From assembly GCF_015845845.1 (NCBI RefSeq), contig NZ_LDIG01000069.1, positions 1-32,510 of the forward strand: DNA of 32,510 nt. Direction: 5' to 3'. A model generated the notes under the pieces. The model saw nothing but the letters and a program-made list of their open reading frames with translations. It did not search any database and was not told the DNA's origin. A program made the translations under genes and the position numbers. Each line of letters opens with the position of its first letter. Positions within the stretch are counted from its first letter, which is position 1. The stretch comes from Paenibacillus dendritiformis. GTDB taxonomy: Bacteria; Bacillota; Bacilli; Paenibacillales; Paenibacillaceae. Below are positions 15,023-22,205 of this stretch, one piece after another.

Positions 15023-16453
15023 ATGAGCAAGTATGATGTCATTGTCGTTGGCGCAGGGCCCGCAGGAATTTTTACATGCTATGAGCTGACGTTGAAAGCC
15101 CCCCATCTTAACGTACTGTTAGTGGACAAAGGCCATGATATTTACCGGCGGAGCTGTCCGATTCTGGAGGAAAAAATTCAATTCTGCCCTCCGGCTATCG
15201 GCCGCAAGGAGTTCGCCGGCTGCTTGCCCGCCTGTTCCATCACGAACGGCTTCGGCGGAGCCGGAGCCTACAGTGACGGCAAATTCAATATTACGACCGA
15301 GTTCGGCGGCTGGTTGACCGATTATTTGCCGCCGTCGCAGGTGCTGGATCTGATTCAATACGTGGACCGGATCAATTTGGAGCATGGAGCCACGACGAAT
15401 ATAACAGACCCGACGACAGAGACGGTGCGCCGCATCGAACAGCAGGGATATGCGGCGGGCTTGAAGCTGCTGCGCGCGGAAGTCCGGCACTTGGGGACGG
15501 AGCAGAACCTGGAGATTTTGAAATCGATTTTTGAATACTTGAAGACCCGTATCGATATGATGCATAAGACGGAAGTGGCGGATCTCGTCACCGTGAAGGA
15601 AGACGGCCGCCATGTCGTGAAGGGCATCGAATTGAAGGGCGGCGAGACGATCGAAGCCGATCGCGTCGTCATCGTGCCGGGACGGGACGGTTCCGCCTGG
15701 CTGACGGAGATTCTGAAGAAGCGCCGCCTGAAAATGTACAACAATCAGGTCGATGTCGGCGTGCGCGTCGAGACGTCGGACGTCGTCATGCGCGAGATTA
15801 ACGAGCATCTATATGAAGGCAAATTCATCTTCAACACGTCCGTAGGCACGCGGGTGCGCACCTTCTGCAGCAATCCGTCCGGACACGTCGTGGTCGAGAA
15901 CCACAGCGGCATCATGTGCGCGAACGGCCACTCCTACAAGGATCCGAAGCTCGGCTCGAAAAATACGAACTTCGCTCTGCTCGTCTCGCATACGTTCACG
16001 GAGCCGTTCGACAAGCCGAACGAGTATGCGCGCGAGATCTGCAAGCGTGCCAACGATCTGTCCGGCGGCGGCGTCATTGTGCAGAAATACGGCGATATTC
16101 TCCGCGGGCGCCGCTCCACCGAGAAGCGCATCCGGGAGGGGTTCCTGGAGCCGACGCTGCGCGAGGGGGTCCCTGGCGATCTCGGTCTCGTGCTGCCATA
16201 CAATACAATGAAGAGCCTCATCGAAATGGTGGAGGCGCTGGACAAGGTGACGCCGGGAATCGCTTCCGAGCATACGCTGTTCTACGGCGTCGAGGCGAAG
16301 TTCTACTCCGCCCGCCCGAAGCTGGATGCGTCGCTCGAATCCGAGATTGCCGGACTGTATTGCGGCGGCGACGGGGCCGGCGTGACCCGCGGGCTGGCGC
16401 AAGCCGGGGCAGCCGGAGTTCACATCGCCCGCAGCATCATCGCCAAAGCATAA
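15023..16453 (+). CDS. FAD-dependent dehydrogenase/oxidoreductase (COG2509 type)
   Basis: A 476-residue cytosolic flavoprotein. The N-terminus is a dinucleotide-binding fold, YDVIVVGAGPAGIFTCYEL (GxGxxG), followed by an acidic strand end (LLVDKG). The C-terminal FAD segment reads GLYCGGDGAGVTRGLAQAGA. Between them is the conserved TNGFGGAGAYSDGKFN block of the COG2509 'uncharacterised FAD-dependent dehydrogenase' family. Cysteines in the FCPPAIGRKEFAGCLPAC region recall the family's conserved Cys cluster. The reaction is unknown. The ATG at 15023 has GAGGAGGA 10 bases upstream; an in-frame ATG at 14999 precedes that site and is less likely. Control by PurR boxes plus a guanine riboswitch places the gene firmly in purine metabolism, possibly purine salvage or catabolism. 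It ends at its own terminator. Confidence 0.83.
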   Translation: MSKYDVIVVGAGPAGIFTCYELTLKAPHLNVLLVDKGHDIYRRSCPILEEKIQFCPPAIGRKEFAGCLPACSITNGFGGAGAYSDGKFNITTEFGGWLTDYLPPSQVLDLIQYVDRINLEHGATTNITDPTTETVRRIEQQGYAAGLKLLRAEVRHLGTEQNLEILKSIFEYLKTRIDMMHKTEVADLVTVKEDGRHVVKGIELKGGETIEADRVVIVPGRDGSAWLTEILKKRRLKMYNNQVDVGVRVETSDVVMREINEHLYEGKFIFNTSVGTRVRTFCSNPSGHVVVENHSGIMCANGHSYKDPKLGSKNTNFALLVSHTFTEPFDKPNEYAREICKRANDLSGGGVIVQKYGDILRGRRSTEKRIREGFLEPTLREGVPGDLGLVLPYNTMKSLIEMVEALDKVTPGIASEHTLFYGVEAKFYSARPKLDASLESEIAGLYCGGDGAGVTRGLAQAGAAGVHIARSIIAKA

Positions 16454-16465
16454 TTCATATCAAGA

Positions 16466-16496
16466 AGTCCGCGGCCGCACGGTACGCGGGCTTTTT
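16466..16496 (+). terminator. Intrinsic terminator after the FAD dehydrogenase gene
   Basis: AGTCCGCG (16466-16473) pairs with CGCGGGCT (16485-16492, one G-U pair), followed by TTTTT. Confidence 0.85.
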
Positions 16497-16580
16497 CCGT
16501 TTACGATATTTCTCGGCGATTCGGCAGCCCCTTGTCTTTCTTCATGAGATGTCGGCAGATTGTTAATTTTGAACATTACC

Positions 16581-16624
16581 TTGTGATAAAATGCACAACT
16601 TCCATAAGGAAGCTTCGATACAAT
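16581..16624 (+). promoter_or_regulatory. Fnr/Crp-type site and class II promoter of the FNT transporter
   Basis: TTGTG (16581-16585) and CACAA (16594-16598) are perfectly inverted. The core TGTGA-TAAAAT-GCACA matches 9 of 10 positions of TGTGA-N6-TCACA. A TACAAT -10 lies at 16619-16624 with no acceptable -35. With a start near 16631 the site is centred at -41.5, the position of a class II activator. Confidence 0.6.
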
Positions 16625-16741
16625 GAACTTGCATCTTTACATCCGCCTGAAATGGACCGCCGTAACGGCGTGACCGTTCCGTTCATTCGGGAGGATGCGA
16701 TAAGCCAACAAGGTACTTGCGGTGCAGGGAGGGAATGCAGT

Positions 16742-17632
16742 ATGGCAGGATACTTGAAGCCGCAGGAGATAGCGGCAGCGACAGTGGAGACAGGGACGGC
16801 CAAGGCCCGCAATCCGCTGTCGGTCATGGTGATATTGGGGTTTCTGGCAGGCGCGTTCATCGCGCTGGGATACTTACTGTATATACGGGTAACGGCGGGC
16901 GCGCCGCCTGAGTGGGGGACGATCACCGGGCTCATCGGCGCCTCCCTTTTCCCGATCGGTCTCATCCTCGTCTTGCTGGGGGGCGGTGAGCTGCTGACCG
17001 GCAATATGATGGCCGTCCCGTTGGCCCGGATGAAGGGCCGAATTACGACCGGGGAGGTCGCCCGCAATCTGATCGTGATTACGTTGAGCAATTTCCTGGG
17101 GGCGATATTCGTCGCTTACTTCTTCGGGCATATCGTCGGCCTGACCGCCGATGGCGTCTATCTGGAGAAGACCGTGTCCGTCGCCGGGCACAAGCTGGAA
17201 GAAGGCTTCCTGCAAGCGTTCGTCTCGGGTATCGGCTGCAACTGGCTCGTGGCTTTGGCGGTGTGGCTGTCTTACGGCTCCAAGAGCTTCAGCGGCAAAG
17301 TAATGGGCATCTGGTTCCCGACGATGACGTTCGTGGCCATCGGCTTCCAGCACGTGGTGGCCAACATGTTCGTCATTCCGGCAGCCATCTTCGAAGGCTA
17401 TTACAGCTGGGGAGAATACATCATGAACTTCATCCCGGTCTGGCTCGGCAACCTTACCGGCGGTGCCGTTTTCGTAGCCGGCGCTTACTGCCTGGCATAC
17501 TTGCGGCCCAATCCGGATACGGCCATGCCGGCTAAGCCTTCCGCGGCGCGTGCTTCCGCTTCTGCCGCATCAGCGGCACCGGGTGCGTCAGCTTCATCCT
17601 CCGGGAGCCTGGACCATTCTGTCACGGGATAA
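16742..17632 (+). CDS. Formate/nitrite transporter (FNT) family protein
   Basis: A 296-residue inner-membrane protein with the six-helix fold of FocA/NirC pentameric channels. Diagnostic segments are GGGELLTGNMMAVPLARMKG (helix 2 region), NLIVITLSNFLGAIFVAYFF, GIGCNWLVALAVWLSYGSKS and GFQHVVANMFVIPAAIFEGY, which contains the pore-lining His. Members move formate, nitrite or hydrosulfide across the membrane. The C-terminal 40 residues are an Ala/Ser/Pro-rich tail not seen in the core family. The start has GGGAGGG upstream with normal spacing; a much longer in-frame version would run through the promoter. The Fnr-type site at -41.5 suggests induction under oxygen limitation, which favours nitrite or formate. 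The exact anion is unresolved (YwcJ-, YrhG- or NirC-like). Confidence 0.85.
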   Translation: MAGYLKPQEIAAATVETGTAKARNPLSVMVILGFLAGAFIALGYLLYIRVTAGAPPEWGTITGLIGASLFPIGLILVLLGGGELLTGNMMAVPLARMKGRITTGEVARNLIVITLSNFLGAIFVAYFFGHIVGLTADGVYLEKTVSVAGHKLEEGFLQAFVSGIGCNWLVALAVWLSYGSKSFSGKVMGIWFPTMTFVAIGFQHVVANMFVIPAAIFEGYYSWGEYIMNFIPVWLGNLTGGAVFVAGAYCLAYLRPNPDTAMPAKPSAARASASAASAAPGASASSSGSLDHSVTG

Positions 17633-17656
17633 GCGTCACCTCTCGCCTATATCGAG

Positions 17657-17686
17657 CCAGGTCCGTTAGGTCGGGCCTGGTTTCTT
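17657..17686 (+). terminator. Intrinsic terminator after the FNT gene
   Basis: CCAGGTCCG (17657-17665), loop TTAGGT, CGGGCCTGG (17672-17680, one G-U pair), then TTTCTT. Confidence 0.82.
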
Positions 17687-17755
17687 GATCCTTGGGGCCA
17701 TTTGGGCATGCAGTTGCGTAAAGGCATCCGTTTTTTTCAATAGGGTGATCAGGGC

Positions 17756-17791
17756 TTGCATATATTCGGAAGGAAATGATAATAATTATCA
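17756..17791 (+). promoter_or_regulatory. Fur box overlapping a rightward promoter
   Basis: TGATAAT-A-ATTATCA (17777-17791) is a perfect 7-1-7 Bacillus Fur box. TTGCAT (17756-17761), 16-bp spacer, GATAAT (17778-17783) makes a plausible rightward promoter whose -10 lies inside the box. No iron gene follows; the transcript would run antisense to the DUF1540 gene and could stop at 18098. Confidence 0.65.
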
Positions 17792-17800
17792 GTACAAGAG

Positions 17801-17827
17801 TGAAAAAGCAGCCCGGCAAGGCTGCTT
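17801..17827 (-). terminator. Intrinsic terminator of the DUF1540 gene
   Basis: On the minus strand AAGCAGCC, loop TTGCCG, GGCTGCTT followed by TTT. Plus-strand arms are 17806-17813 and 17820-17827. The rightward direction has no T-run. Confidence 0.85.
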
Positions 17828-17836
17828 GGACATACG

Positions 17837-17992
17837 TTAAATTTTGGGCTCGAACGTTTTACAATCCGTTTCTTCGGAATTACTTGCTTGTCTTCCCTGA
17901 CGATTCACGACATAAATCGAAGAAGCGTTGCATTTGTTGCCCGCAGCCCAGTATTTGCAGCTGTTCACTTCGCACAGCACGTCTTTAGCCAT
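17837..17992 (-). CDS. Small cysteine-motif protein, DUF1540 family
   Basis: A 51-residue protein starting MAKDVLCEVNSCKYWAAGNK and ending TDCKTFEPKI. Four cysteines (C7, C12, C21, C44) with the N-x-C-x-Y-W and TDCxTF patterns are the DUF1540 signature of Bacillota; the spacing suggests metal binding, but the function is unknown. The ribosome binding site AAAGGGGGTGA lies 6 bases before the ATG and is nearly ideal. The gene ends before a good terminator at 17801-17827. No clear promoter was found to its right, a region free of other genes. Beyond the terminator lies a Fur box whose predicted transcript would be antisense to this gene. The identification rests on the full translation of the frame and is fairly safe despite the small size. 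Confidence 0.85.
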   Translation of the reverse strand: MAKDVLCEVNSCKYWAAGNKCNASSIYVVNRQGRQASNSEETDCKTFEPKI

Positions 17993-18070
17993 TGCATGTC
18001 ACCCCCTTTGCAATAGCATTGACGGGATACTGGCGGTTCTATACGCCTGGCTGCTGCAAAGTCTGCCCTC

Positions 18071-18098
18071 GACATGGATCGGCAAGCCATGTCTTTTT
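18071..18098 (+). terminator. Orphan plus-strand intrinsic terminator
   Basis: GACATGG (18071-18077), loop ATCGGCAAG, CCATGTC (18087-18093), then five T. No plus-strand gene precedes it; the only visible upstream promoter is the Fur-box promoter at 17756-17783. Confidence 0.6.
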
Positions 18099-18269
18099 GG
18101 CATGTCTCCGAAAGGGCGGGGAGGGAGCGTTGGTGCACAGCCCTTGCGAAGAACCTGGATCTTTATCGGGGCTCCATTGTAATGGGTGTTGTTCGCTGGG
18201 GAAACCCCGCTGATTTATGCCATTGCTCTAATATGCAAATGACTCAGGGATGGAGGTCGCTCCTTACAC
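18099..18269. other. Non-coding stretch before the repeat array
   Basis: No gene, RNA or regulatory site was recognised. The last 30 bases (CTCCTTACACTCCTTACGG) lead into the first repeat unit. Confidence 0.35.
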
Positions 18270-18604
18270 TCCTTACGGTCAATATCCCATCGGCTCATGG
18301 TACAAGCTGAGTGCCGGGGATAGCGGAGCAAGGAGCGAAAGAGGGTCACCGCCCGTCCTTATGGTCAATATCCCATCGGCTCATGGTTACAAACTGAGTG
18401 CCGGGGATAGCGGAGCAAGGAGCGAAAGAGGGTCACCGCCCGTCCTTATGGTCAATATCCCATCGGCTCATGGTACAAACTGAGTGCCGGGGATAGTGGA
18501 GCAAAGAGCGGGAGAATTCCCTGCCAGTCCTTACGGTCAATATCCCAACGGTTCAGGGACAAGCTGAATGGTTGGGATATTGAAGCAAAGGAGCAAAAAG
18601 AGCC
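18270..18604 (+). repeat. Tandem array of about 86-bp hairpin repeats
   Basis: Four head-to-tail units start at TCCTTA(C/T)GGTCAATATCCC: 18270-18355 (86 bp), 18356-18442 (87 bp), 18443-18527 (85 bp) and a diverged, shorter last unit from 18528. Units 1 and 2 are almost identical. Each holds an inverted repeat of TATCCC-CGGC-TCA with TGAG-GCCG-GGGATA. In the last unit it is nearly perfect: TCAATATCCCAACGGTTCAG (18537-18556) with its complement at 18564-18583 (18 of 20), 7-base loop. There are no unique spacers, so this is not a CRISPR array. A frame runs through units 2-3 but has no ribosome binding site, so coding is unlikely. Confidence 0.9.
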
Positions 18605-18694
18605 CGGTGATCTTACCCAACTGGTGGCGTCGCAGCATGCTTGCCTATCTAACCGTATAACAGCAAAGTCGACCCGAGGTTGCGAAACGGGATC

Positions 18695-18706
18695 GATAGC
18701 GCTATC
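18695..18706. promoter_or_regulatory. 12-bp perfect palindrome upstream of the GH20 gene
   Basis: GATAGCGCTATC, 70 bp before the ribosome binding site. The central GCGC symmetry resembles LacI-family operators, but no regulator is nearby and the promoter itself is unclear. Confidence 0.35.
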
Positions 18707-18775
18707 CTAATCACATCCTACCTCTTACATTGGCCAGCATGGAACAGATTTATACAACTAGAGGAGGAACAAAGG

Positions 18776-20704
18776 ATGCATATTCAATTCAGCGGCGATG
18801 TTCACCGCTTCTTGCCCGGAATCCGGGAGCTGCGGCAGCTGCTTGACGTGGAAATTAGCGAGGGAGGGAGCCCTAATCCCGAGGCGGTCGCTGTAAAGGT
18901 AGAGCAGGCCGCCGGGGAGTTGACGGTGTCCTGGGACGGAAGCGCCGGATGGATCCGTTATGCGGAGCCGATCCACTTTTTCCGGGGGCTGGGGCGGTTC
19001 GTGGAAGCTTACCGCCAGGGCGGGACGTTCCATATTGCGGAACGGCCGCAATTCGCGTACAACGGGGCGATGATCGACGCTTCACGGAACGCCGTTCCCC
19101 ATCTGGCCATGCTGCAGGAGTTACTGCGTTCGATGGCGCTGATGGGCTTGAACGGCATCATGCTCTATACGGAAGATACGTACGAGGTGCCGGAGCGGCC
19201 CTATTTCGGGTATATGCGGGGACGGTATACCGCAGACGAATTGCGGGCCATTGACGATTACGCGGCCCAGTTCGGCATCGAGGTGGTTCCGTGCATTCAG
19301 ACGCTGGGGCATCTGGCCCAGGCGCTGAAATGGGATGAGGCCGAGGCGCTGCGCGATACCGAGGATGTGCTGCTCGCCGGCTCGGATGCCACCTACCGCT
19401 TCATTGAGGACATGATCGCGGCCGTCTCGAAGCCGCTTCGGTCGAACCGGATTCATATCGGCATGGACGAGGCGTTCGGACTTGGACTGGGGCGATATTT
19501 GTTCAAGCACGGCTTCCGGGAACGGTTCGATATTATGAACGAACATTTGCGGCGCGTGCTGGAGATTACCGAGAAGCATGGCTTACAGCCGATGATGTGG
19601 AGCGACATGTATTTCCACTTGCTGATGAACAATGGGGGCCATTATTACGATCTGGACCTGGAATTTTCCAGCGACGCGGTGGCCCGGATTCCGAAGGGCG
19701 TGCAGTTCGTCTATTGGGATTATTATCATGATGATCAGAAGTTCTATGAGAACTTCCTCGACAAGCACCGCGCGCTCGGTTCGGATCCGGTGTTCGCCGG
19801 AGGCGTCTGGCTGTGGGGCAGCCTCAGCCCGAACTACGGCAAGACATGGCAAAATACGAATCCGGCGCTTATGGCTTGCAAGGCGAAGGGCATACGCGAA
19901 GTATTTGCCACGGCGTGGGGGGACAACGGGCAGGAGACGAACCATTTGACGGTTCTGCCGGGCCTTCAATTGTTCGCGGAGCACGGGTATACGGACGGCG
20001 AGGTGGACGAGTCGGCCTTGGCGGAGCGCTTTCGCCTCTGCACCGGCCAATGTCTGGACGATTACTGGCAGCTAACCTATCTCGACGAGACGCCGGGCGT
20101 GACGAAGAACAATATGCACAGCTCGAACGCGTCCAAGTTCCTGCTCTGGCAGGATGCGTTGATCGGCCTGTTCGACAAAGATCTGGAAGGCGAACTGGAG
20201 ACGGCCCTGCCGGCCCATTACGCGAAGCTGGCCGAACGGCTTGCCGCCGCCGAAGCGCAAGCTGCGGGAACGCATAAGCTGGTGTTCGGGTTCTATGCGA
20301 AGCTGGCGGAGACGCTGGCCATGAAGGGAACGCTCGGCCTGCAGGTAACATCTGCCTACCGGGCGCGGGAACATGAGAAGCTCCGCAGCCTGGCGGAGAA
20401 GGTCATTCCGCGCGTCCGCGCGCAGGCGGATCTGACGCGCAAGGCGCATCGCGCGCTGTGGATGGCGACAAGCAAGCCGTTCGGCTGGGAAGTGCTCGAC
20501 ATCCGCTACGGCGGCGTGCTGGCCCGGCTGCAATCGGCCGAGGATCGGCTGCTTGATTATGTGGAGGGCCGGGTAGACAGGCTGGAGGAGCTGGAGGCGG
20601 AGCGGCTTCCGTTTATCGCGAACGATCCGGTGGGAGAGCATCGTGTCTCGCATTCTCCGTTCTTCCACCGGATCGCGACAGGCGCCGTGCTGTCCGCGAT
20701 TTAG
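18776..20704 (+). CDS. GH20-family beta-N-acetylhexosaminidase
   Basis: A 642-residue cytoplasmic enzyme without signal peptide. Residues 1-90 form the small alpha/beta domain that precedes GH20 barrels (HFFRGLGRFVEAYR). The TIM barrel begins at the FAYNGAMIDASRNAVP strand, where GH20 enzymes have RG-x-x-D-x-SR. The catalytic Asp-Glu pair lies in HIGMDEAFGLG. Aromatic substrate-pocket segments are VYWDYYHDD, GGVWLWGSLSPNYGKTW and ATAWGDNGQE. The last 200 residues are helical. It should release terminal GlcNAc or GalNAc from oligosaccharides using the substrate-assisted mechanism; lacking export signals, it probably acts on imported chitin or peptidoglycan fragments. The start has GAGGAGGA 7 bases upstream; an in-frame ATG 96 bp earlier has none. 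A palindrome upstream suggests sugar-responsive control. Confidence 0.85.
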   Translation: MHIQFSGDVHRFLPGIRELRQLLDVEISEGGSPNPEAVAVKVEQAAGELTVSWDGSAGWIRYAEPIHFFRGLGRFVEAYRQGGTFHIAERPQFAYNGAMIDASRNAVPHLAMLQELLRSMALMGLNGIMLYTEDTYEVPERPYFGYMRGRYTADELRAIDDYAAQFGIEVVPCIQTLGHLAQALKWDEAEALRDTEDVLLAGSDATYRFIEDMIAAVSKPLRSNRIHIGMDEAFGLGLGRYLFKHGFRERFDIMNEHLRRVLEITEKHGLQPMMWSDMYFHLLMNNGGHYYDLDLEFSSDAVARIPKGVQFVYWDYYHDDQKFYENFLDKHRALGSDPVFAGGVWLWGSLSPNYGKTWQNTNPALMACKAKGIREVFATAWGDNGQETNHLTVLPGLQLFAEHGYTDGEVDESALAERFRLCTGQCLDDYWQLTYLDETPGVTKNNMHSSNASKFLLWQDALIGLFDKDLEGELETALPAHYAKLAERLAAAEAQAAGTHKLVFGFYAKLAETLAMKGTLGLQVTSAYRAREHEKLRSLAEKVIPRVRAQADLTRKAHRALWMATSKPFGWEVLDIRYGGVLARLQSAEDRLLDYVEGRVDRLEELEAERLPFIANDPVGEHRVSHSPFFHRIATGAVLSAI

Positions 20705-20786
20705 GCAAAAGGATCGCAGCACCACAGAACCCGGAACCTCGAAGGAAGGGCTCGGCGAAGCTGCGGGCGCTGCATAGGCGGCAAAA

Positions 20787-20820
20787 GGGTGCCTCCGGCC
20801 GTCTAAGGCCAGGGGCACCC
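20787..20820 (-). terminator. Terminator between GH20 and apbE (best for apbE)
   Basis: GGGTGCCTCCGGCC (20787-20800) pairs with GGCCAGGGGCACCC (20807-20820) with one mismatch and one G-U, 6-base loop. Reading leftward the stem is followed by TTTTGCC, reading rightward by CTTCC, so it suits the apbE transcript and may also stop the GH20 transcript. Confidence 0.7.
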
Positions 20821-20847
20821 CTTCCTATCGCCACAGGCAGCAAGCGA

Positions 20848-21921
20848 TTATTGCTTGACGATGGTGTAATTGCTATTTGTCAGCTCGAAAATATCCTTAA
20901 TGCCCGGCGTGCAGTATACTTTGTGATCGGTCGTGATAAAAATTGCCTCCGCTTCCGGATTGGATTCGATGAACTCCATTCCTTTGTCCAATCCCAGAGC
21001 GAACGTCGAGGTGGACAGCGCATCGGCATGCGTCGAGCTGCTCGTTACGATCGTGACGCTGCTCAGGTTATTCTCGATCGGATACCCGGTCATCGGGTCC
21101 AGAATGTGGTGATAGTGCTTGCCGTTTTCGACGAAATACCGCTCATACACGCCCGAGGTGACAATGGTCTTGTTCTGCACCTTCATTTTGCCGATCTGAT
21201 TGCCGCGCGTCTCATCCGGATCCTGGACTCCGATGATCCAATCCTTGCCGCCCGGCTTCGATCCGACGGCGAAGATATTTCCGCCGAGATCGACGATCGC
21301 GCTTTCGAATCCCGACTTGCGCAAATAATCCGCGATACGGTCAGCGGCATAGCCTTTGCCGATGCTGCCGAGGTCAAGCTCCATGCCTTCTTTCTCGAGC
21401 TTCACTTCCCGCTTGTCCGGATTCAGGGTGACGTCCCGGTAGTCCACCAGGTCCAGCTTCTGCTTCAAATCGGCCGGAGCGGGAACCTTGGCATTCTCCG
21501 AGCCGATGCCCCACAGATCGACGATCGGGCCGACGGTCGGATCGAACATGCCGCCGGTACGCTTGGCGTAGTCCAGCGAGGTGGCGATAATATCGAATGT
21601 ATCCTGGGAGACCGCCACGGCTTGCTTGCCGGAAGCGGCCTGGACTTGGGAGATTTCGCTCCCCTTGTCCTGGCGGTTCATTTTATGGTCGATCTCCTTG
21701 AGAATCGCTTCGATATCCTTGAATTGGGCGTCTCCCGCCCGATCATCATATATTTTGACCGTCACGATCGTATCGAAAATGAAGTAAGTTTGCTGCTTGA
21801 TCGAAGACGTTTCGGAGCCGGCATTCGTGGAATTCCCCTTGGCGCATCCGCCAAGCACGAGGATGAAGGCCACGAGCAGTAGGAGGCAGCTTCGAAGCGG
21901 CAGACGTCGATGTAGTGTCAT
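20848..21921 (-). CDS. apbE: FAD:protein FMN transferase, ApbE lipoprotein
   Basis: A 357-residue lipoprotein. The signal peptide ends in the lipobox LVLGGC (Cys26), so the protein is anchored outside the membrane. ApbE motifs follow: an FDTIVTV start of the domain, MNRQDKGSEISQVQ (the D-S-E-I-S flavin-binding loop), the glycine loop LDLGSIGKGYAADRI, LGGNIFAVG, SGVYERYF, H-H-I-L-D-P-M-T-G-Y-P, and the metal-site THADALSTSTFALG. ApbE transfers FMN from FAD onto a Thr of target proteins such as Nqr/Rnf subunits or extracellular FMN-binding proteins. It is divergent from the NusG-II/Gx/ECF operon and has an extended -10 promoter. In flavin-based electron-transfer loci an ApbE (FmnB) accompanies a Gx-type protein and ECF genes, which is the likely context. 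No obvious FMN-acceptor protein is in the window. Confidence 0.9.
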   Translation of the reverse strand: MTLHRRLPLRSCLLLLVAFILVLGGCAKGNSTNAGSETSSIKQQTYFIFDTIVTVKIYDDRAGDAQFKDIEAILKEIDHKMNRQDKGSEISQVQAASGKQAVAVSQDTFDIIATSLDYAKRTGGMFDPTVGPIVDLWGIGSENAKVPAPADLKQKLDLVDYRDVTLNPDKREVKLEKEGMELDLGSIGKGYAADRIADYLRKSGFESAIVDLGGNIFAVGSKPGGKDWIIGVQDPDETRGNQIGKMKVQNKTIVTSGVYERYFVENGKHYHHILDPMTGYPIENNLSSVTIVTSSSTHADALSTSTFALGLDKGMEFIESNPEAEAIFITTDHKVYCTPGIKDIFELTNSNYTIVKQ

Positions 21922-22010
21922 ATTCTCAATTCCCCCGTTCGGTTAGACTGACTGGATATCGGTTCGCGCCAGCTTCCTGTGGCGGCGAAGCTCGCTTGCG
22001 GAACACGCTT

Positions 22011-22038
22011 ATTATAACAGTTACGGATGGAGTTGCAA
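22011..22038 (-). promoter_or_regulatory. Promoter of apbE
   Basis: Reading leftward: TTGCAA (22038-22033), 16-bp spacer, TATAAT (22016-22011), preceded by TGT as an extended -10. Confidence 0.75.
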
Positions 22039-22084
22039 GGAAGCCCGTTACGATCCCGCTCTGGGCGGGGACTCGGCACCAGAC

Positions 22085-22124
22085 GTCATCGATGGACATG
22101 AGCAGATGTCATCGGATGGACATG
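22085..22124 (+). repeat. Direct repeat pair upstream of the NusG-II/ECF operon promoter
   Basis: GTCATCGATGGACATG (22085-22100) is repeated as GTCATCGGATGGACATG (22108-22124), 23 bp apart. The second copy ends 8 bp before the -35 at 22133. Two copies about two helical turns apart next to a -35 look like binding sites for a dimeric activator such as a response regulator. Confidence 0.55.
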
Positions 22125-22132
22125 GAAGTTCA

Positions 22133-22161
22133 TTGATGATGAGGGATGGGAGTTGTATAAT
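22133..22161 (+). promoter_or_regulatory. Promoter of the NusG-II/Gx/ECF operon
   Basis: TTGATG (22133-22138), 17-bp spacer, TATAAT (22156-22161), 44 bp before the first start codon. Confidence 0.75.
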
Positions 22162-22205
22162 GGCAAAAGATAAACTATTCAAATTTAATCCAAGGAGTCA
22201 TTGCA

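Noticed and set aside
18270-18604. Possible CRISPR array or repeat-peptide gene.
   Set aside because: Units are 85-87 bp and joined head to tail without unique spacers; the frame through units 2 and 3 lacks a ribosome binding site and is not kept in unit 1.
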